Below are positions 62,514-64,000 of a DNA stretch of 64,000 bases, one piece after another. Source of the DNA: Microbacterium forte (GTDB lineage: Bacteria > Actinomycetota > Actinomycetes > Actinomycetales > Microbacteriaceae); contig NZ_CP116871.1 in NCBI RefSeq assembly GCF_031885415.1, positions 3,410,001 through 3,474,000 of the forward strand. The letters run 5' to 3'. Both the position numbers and the translations under genes were made by a program. Position 1 is the first letter of the stretch. Each line of letters opens with the position of its first letter. A model generated the notes under the pieces. The model was not told the origin of the DNA. It did no database searches and worked only from the letters and a program-made list of their open reading frames with translations.

Positions 62514-62549
62514 CGAAAGGCCGCATCCGTTGACGGATGCGGCCTTTCG
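62514..62549 (-). terminator. Terminator hairpin after the Nudix gene
   Basis: 16-bp stem CGAAAGGCCGCATCCG/CGGATGCGGCCTTTCG with a TTGA loop, 18 nt after the stop. No following T-run on the minus strand. Confidence 0.7.
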
Positions 62550-62566
62550 TCGTCTTTCGCAGCGCG

Positions 62567-63544
62567 CTAGACCTTGGGGATGTGCGTCTCGATCGCGATG
62601 ATCCCCGACCCCGGGTTGGAGGCCGAGAGGTGCGCGACCGAGAAGGCGGCCGGTTCGAGGTCGGCCGCGCTGCTGACATAGGAGCCGCGGACGGTTCCGG
62701 TGGCCAGGGCGATCTCGGTCAGGATTCCCGGGAGCACAGGGCCATGGCTGCACAGCACTGCCGGCTTGCCCGACCGCACGCGGCGACCGACGATCGAACG
62801 CAGATCGTCTTCGCCGTCCTCCCACGCGTCCTGACTGATCTTCGGCGTGGTGACGGTCTTCCGATCGAGGGCCTTCGCGAGCGGGGTCACGGTCTGCATG
62901 CAGCGCACGGCATCACTCGTGATGATCTTGCGCACGCCGAAGGCCCGCAGCGGGCCGACGATCGACTTCGCCTGATGCAGGCCTCGATCGGTCAGAGGAC
63001 GTTCGGCATCCGGGCCGTCCCAGTCGCCGCGCGAGAGCGCCTTCGCGTGGCGCAGGGCGATGATCGGGAACGTGCGCAGCACGCCGTCATCGACGAGCTG
63101 AGCGAAGAAGTCGAGGATCTCGATGTCGACCGGGTAGCTCAGCCGGTCGCGCGCCTTCTTGACGCTGACCCATTCGAGCGCGGCGATCTCGCGATTCGGC
63201 ACGAACGTCGAGGCGCGGATCGCGTCGGACGTGGCCTCGGCCGCCCAGTAGTGCACGACCTTCTGCTTGCTGGAGGGCAGATGGTAGCGGCTCACGCCGA
63301 CGGGGACTCCGAGCGAGACGCGGATGCCGGTCTCTTCGTGCACCTCCCGCACAGCCGTCTCGGCGAGCATCTCACCGGGGTCGACCTTGCCCTTGGGAAG
63401 CGTGACGTCGCGGTACTTGGTGCGATGGATCAGAAGGATCCGCAGCTTGCCGTCGATGAGTCGCCAGACGACCGCGCCGGCCGCGTACACGGCCTTGTCC
63501 GTCCACTTCGACCGTGCTGCCCTGGTGCTCGAATCGTCGTTCAT
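62567..63544 (-). CDS. MutT1-type Nudix hydrolase fused to a histidine phosphatase
   Basis: A 325-residue two-domain protein. N-terminal Nudix box [20 protein letters not shown] (52-71) is complete; the C-terminal domain is a histidine-phosphatase fold starting [27 protein letters not shown], with the catalytic RHxK/R and a second His in CSHGPVLP. This is the architecture of mycobacterial MutT1 (Rv2985), which removes 8-oxo-(d)GTP and hydrolyses diadenosine polyphosphates. ATG 63544 overlaps the ppk stop (ATGA), as in mycobacteria. Confidence 0.9.
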   Translation of the reverse strand: MNDDSSTRAARSKWTDKAVYAAGAVVWRLIDGKLRILLIHRTKYRDVTLPKGKVDPGEMLAETAVREVHEETGIRVSLGVPVGVSRYHLPSSKQKVVHYWAAEATSDAIRASTFVPNREIAALEWVSVKKARDRLSYPVDIEILDFFAQLVDDGVLRTFPIIALRHAKALSRGDWDGPDAERPLTDRGLHQAKSIVGPLRAFGVRKIITSDAVRCMQTVTPLAKALDRKTVTTPKISQDAWEDGEDDLRSIVGRRVRSGKPAVLCSHGPVLPGILTEIALATGTVRGSYVSSAADLEPAAFSVAHLSASNPGSGIIAIETHIPKV

Positions 63545-64000
63545 CGAACCGCCCGTGCGCGACGGCGTCGCTGGACCAACCCCATGGTCTTGTCCTGCAG
63601 GTCGATGAGGGGCTTGCCTGCGGCATCCGTGGCGTGCCGGGTCCAGACGCCGTCGGCGCCGAGGTGCCACGAGGTGGTTCCTGGGTCCATGGCGAGGTCG
63701 AAGAAGTCGAGCAGGTCCTTCATGTGACCGGGGTCGGTGACGCGCACCAGCGCCTCGACGCGGCGGTCGAGGTTGCGGTGCATCATGTCGGCGCTGCCGA
63801 TGTACACCTGCGCGTCGCCGTCGTTGTGGAACGCGAAGATGCGCGAGTGCTCGAGGTAACGACCGAGGATGCTGCGGACGGTGATGTTGTCGCTGATCCC
63901 CTCGAGGTCGGTGCGCAGACTGCAGATGCCTCGCACCCACACGTCGACCTTCACGCCGGCGGCGCTCGCGCGGTACAGGGCGTCGATGACCTCTTCGTCG
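63541..64000 (-). CDS. ppk: Polyphosphate kinase, C-terminal part (5' end beyond the window)
   Basis: The last about 152 residues of PPK1: [47 protein letters not shown], and [21 protein letters not shown] are diagnostic. PPK1 polymerises ATP gamma-phosphate into polyphosphate. The gene continues past base 64000. Coupled to the Nudix gene and close to the pst operon, making a phosphate-related block. Confidence 0.95.
   Translation of the reverse strand, partial: DEEVIDALYRASAAGVKVDVWVRGICSLRTDLEGISDNITVRSILGRYLEHSRIFAFHNDGDAQVYIGSADMMHRNLDRRVEALVRVTDPGHMKDLLDFFDLAMDPGTTSWHLGADGVWTRHATDAAGKPLIDLQDKTMGLVQRRRRARAVR

Overview
The window is high-GC, gene-dense chromosomal DNA from an actinobacterium, most likely the genus Microbacterium (Microbacteriaceae). 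The supporting signs are GTG/ATG starts with 1-4 nt stop/start overlaps, TANNNT -10 boxes placed exactly 6 nt before leaderless starts, the TadA/DUF4244/TadE/topA/tmk/holB neighbourhood typical of Actinobacteria, a SigK/RskA/fasciclin locus, and Mqo with LldD in respiratory metabolism. There is no CRISPR array, insertion sequence, rRNA operon or replication origin. The genus call is inference from gene content.

Layout. 1-3.4 kb: the end of a transcription unit with an M50-type membrane metalloprotease, an ABC ATPase and two membrane partners. I interpret it as the processing/export end of a RiPP cluster of the daptide type, with the precursor and modifying genes left of the window. 3.5-4.4 kb: trhO. 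4.4-8.9 kb (minus): MoxR ATPase, DUF58 and a TgpA-like transglutaminase, one operon. 9-11.9 kb (minus): an unusual SF2 helicase. 11.95 kb: SRP RNA, then rhomboid protease and a membrane-anchored lysozyme-like protein. 13.5-16.9 kb: pta-ackA. 17-20.3 kb: a sugar phosphomutase (HAD) and GH65 phosphorylase pair. 21.5-25.4 kb: dnaX-recR and an EamA exporter. 25.6-28.2 kb: lysC (with an internal beta-subunit start) and asd. 28.3-32.7 kb: mqo, tdk, lldR, lldD, with twin LldR operators. 32.7-39.3 kb: DUF1295 protein, HAD-IIB phosphatase, VanZ, tRNA-Pro, metallophosphoesterase, a class A PBP with PASTA domains, a small conserved protein and a Rid protein. 39.4-41.3 kb: acs. 41.5 kb: a 6C-type small RNA. 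41.75-44.6 kb: a compact Tad pilus/secretion cluster. 44.7-51 kb: topA, tmk, holB, a TAP-like lipoprotein hydrolase, tRNA-Thr. 51.2-53.8 kb: nicotinamidase, DUF1697 and small or zinc-finger genes, and a DJ-1/PfpI protein. 54-56.5 kb: tRNA-Lys, fasciclin lipoprotein, sigK-rskA. 56.5-58.2 kb: a conserved unknown, a candidate small RNA, pabC. 58.3-62.5 kb (minus): pstSCAB behind a PHO-box-like repeat. 62.6-64 kb (minus): a MutT1-type Nudix/phosphatase fusion and the 3' part of ppk.

Several blocks work together: acetate and lactate handling (pta-ackA, acs, lldR-lldD, mqo), aspartate-family amino acid synthesis (lysC, asd), replication and repair (dnaX, recR, holB, topA, tmk, tdk), and phosphate (pst, ppk, MutT1). 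Promoters share a strong TAGACT/TAGGCT-type -10 and many genes appear to be translated from leaderless mRNA.
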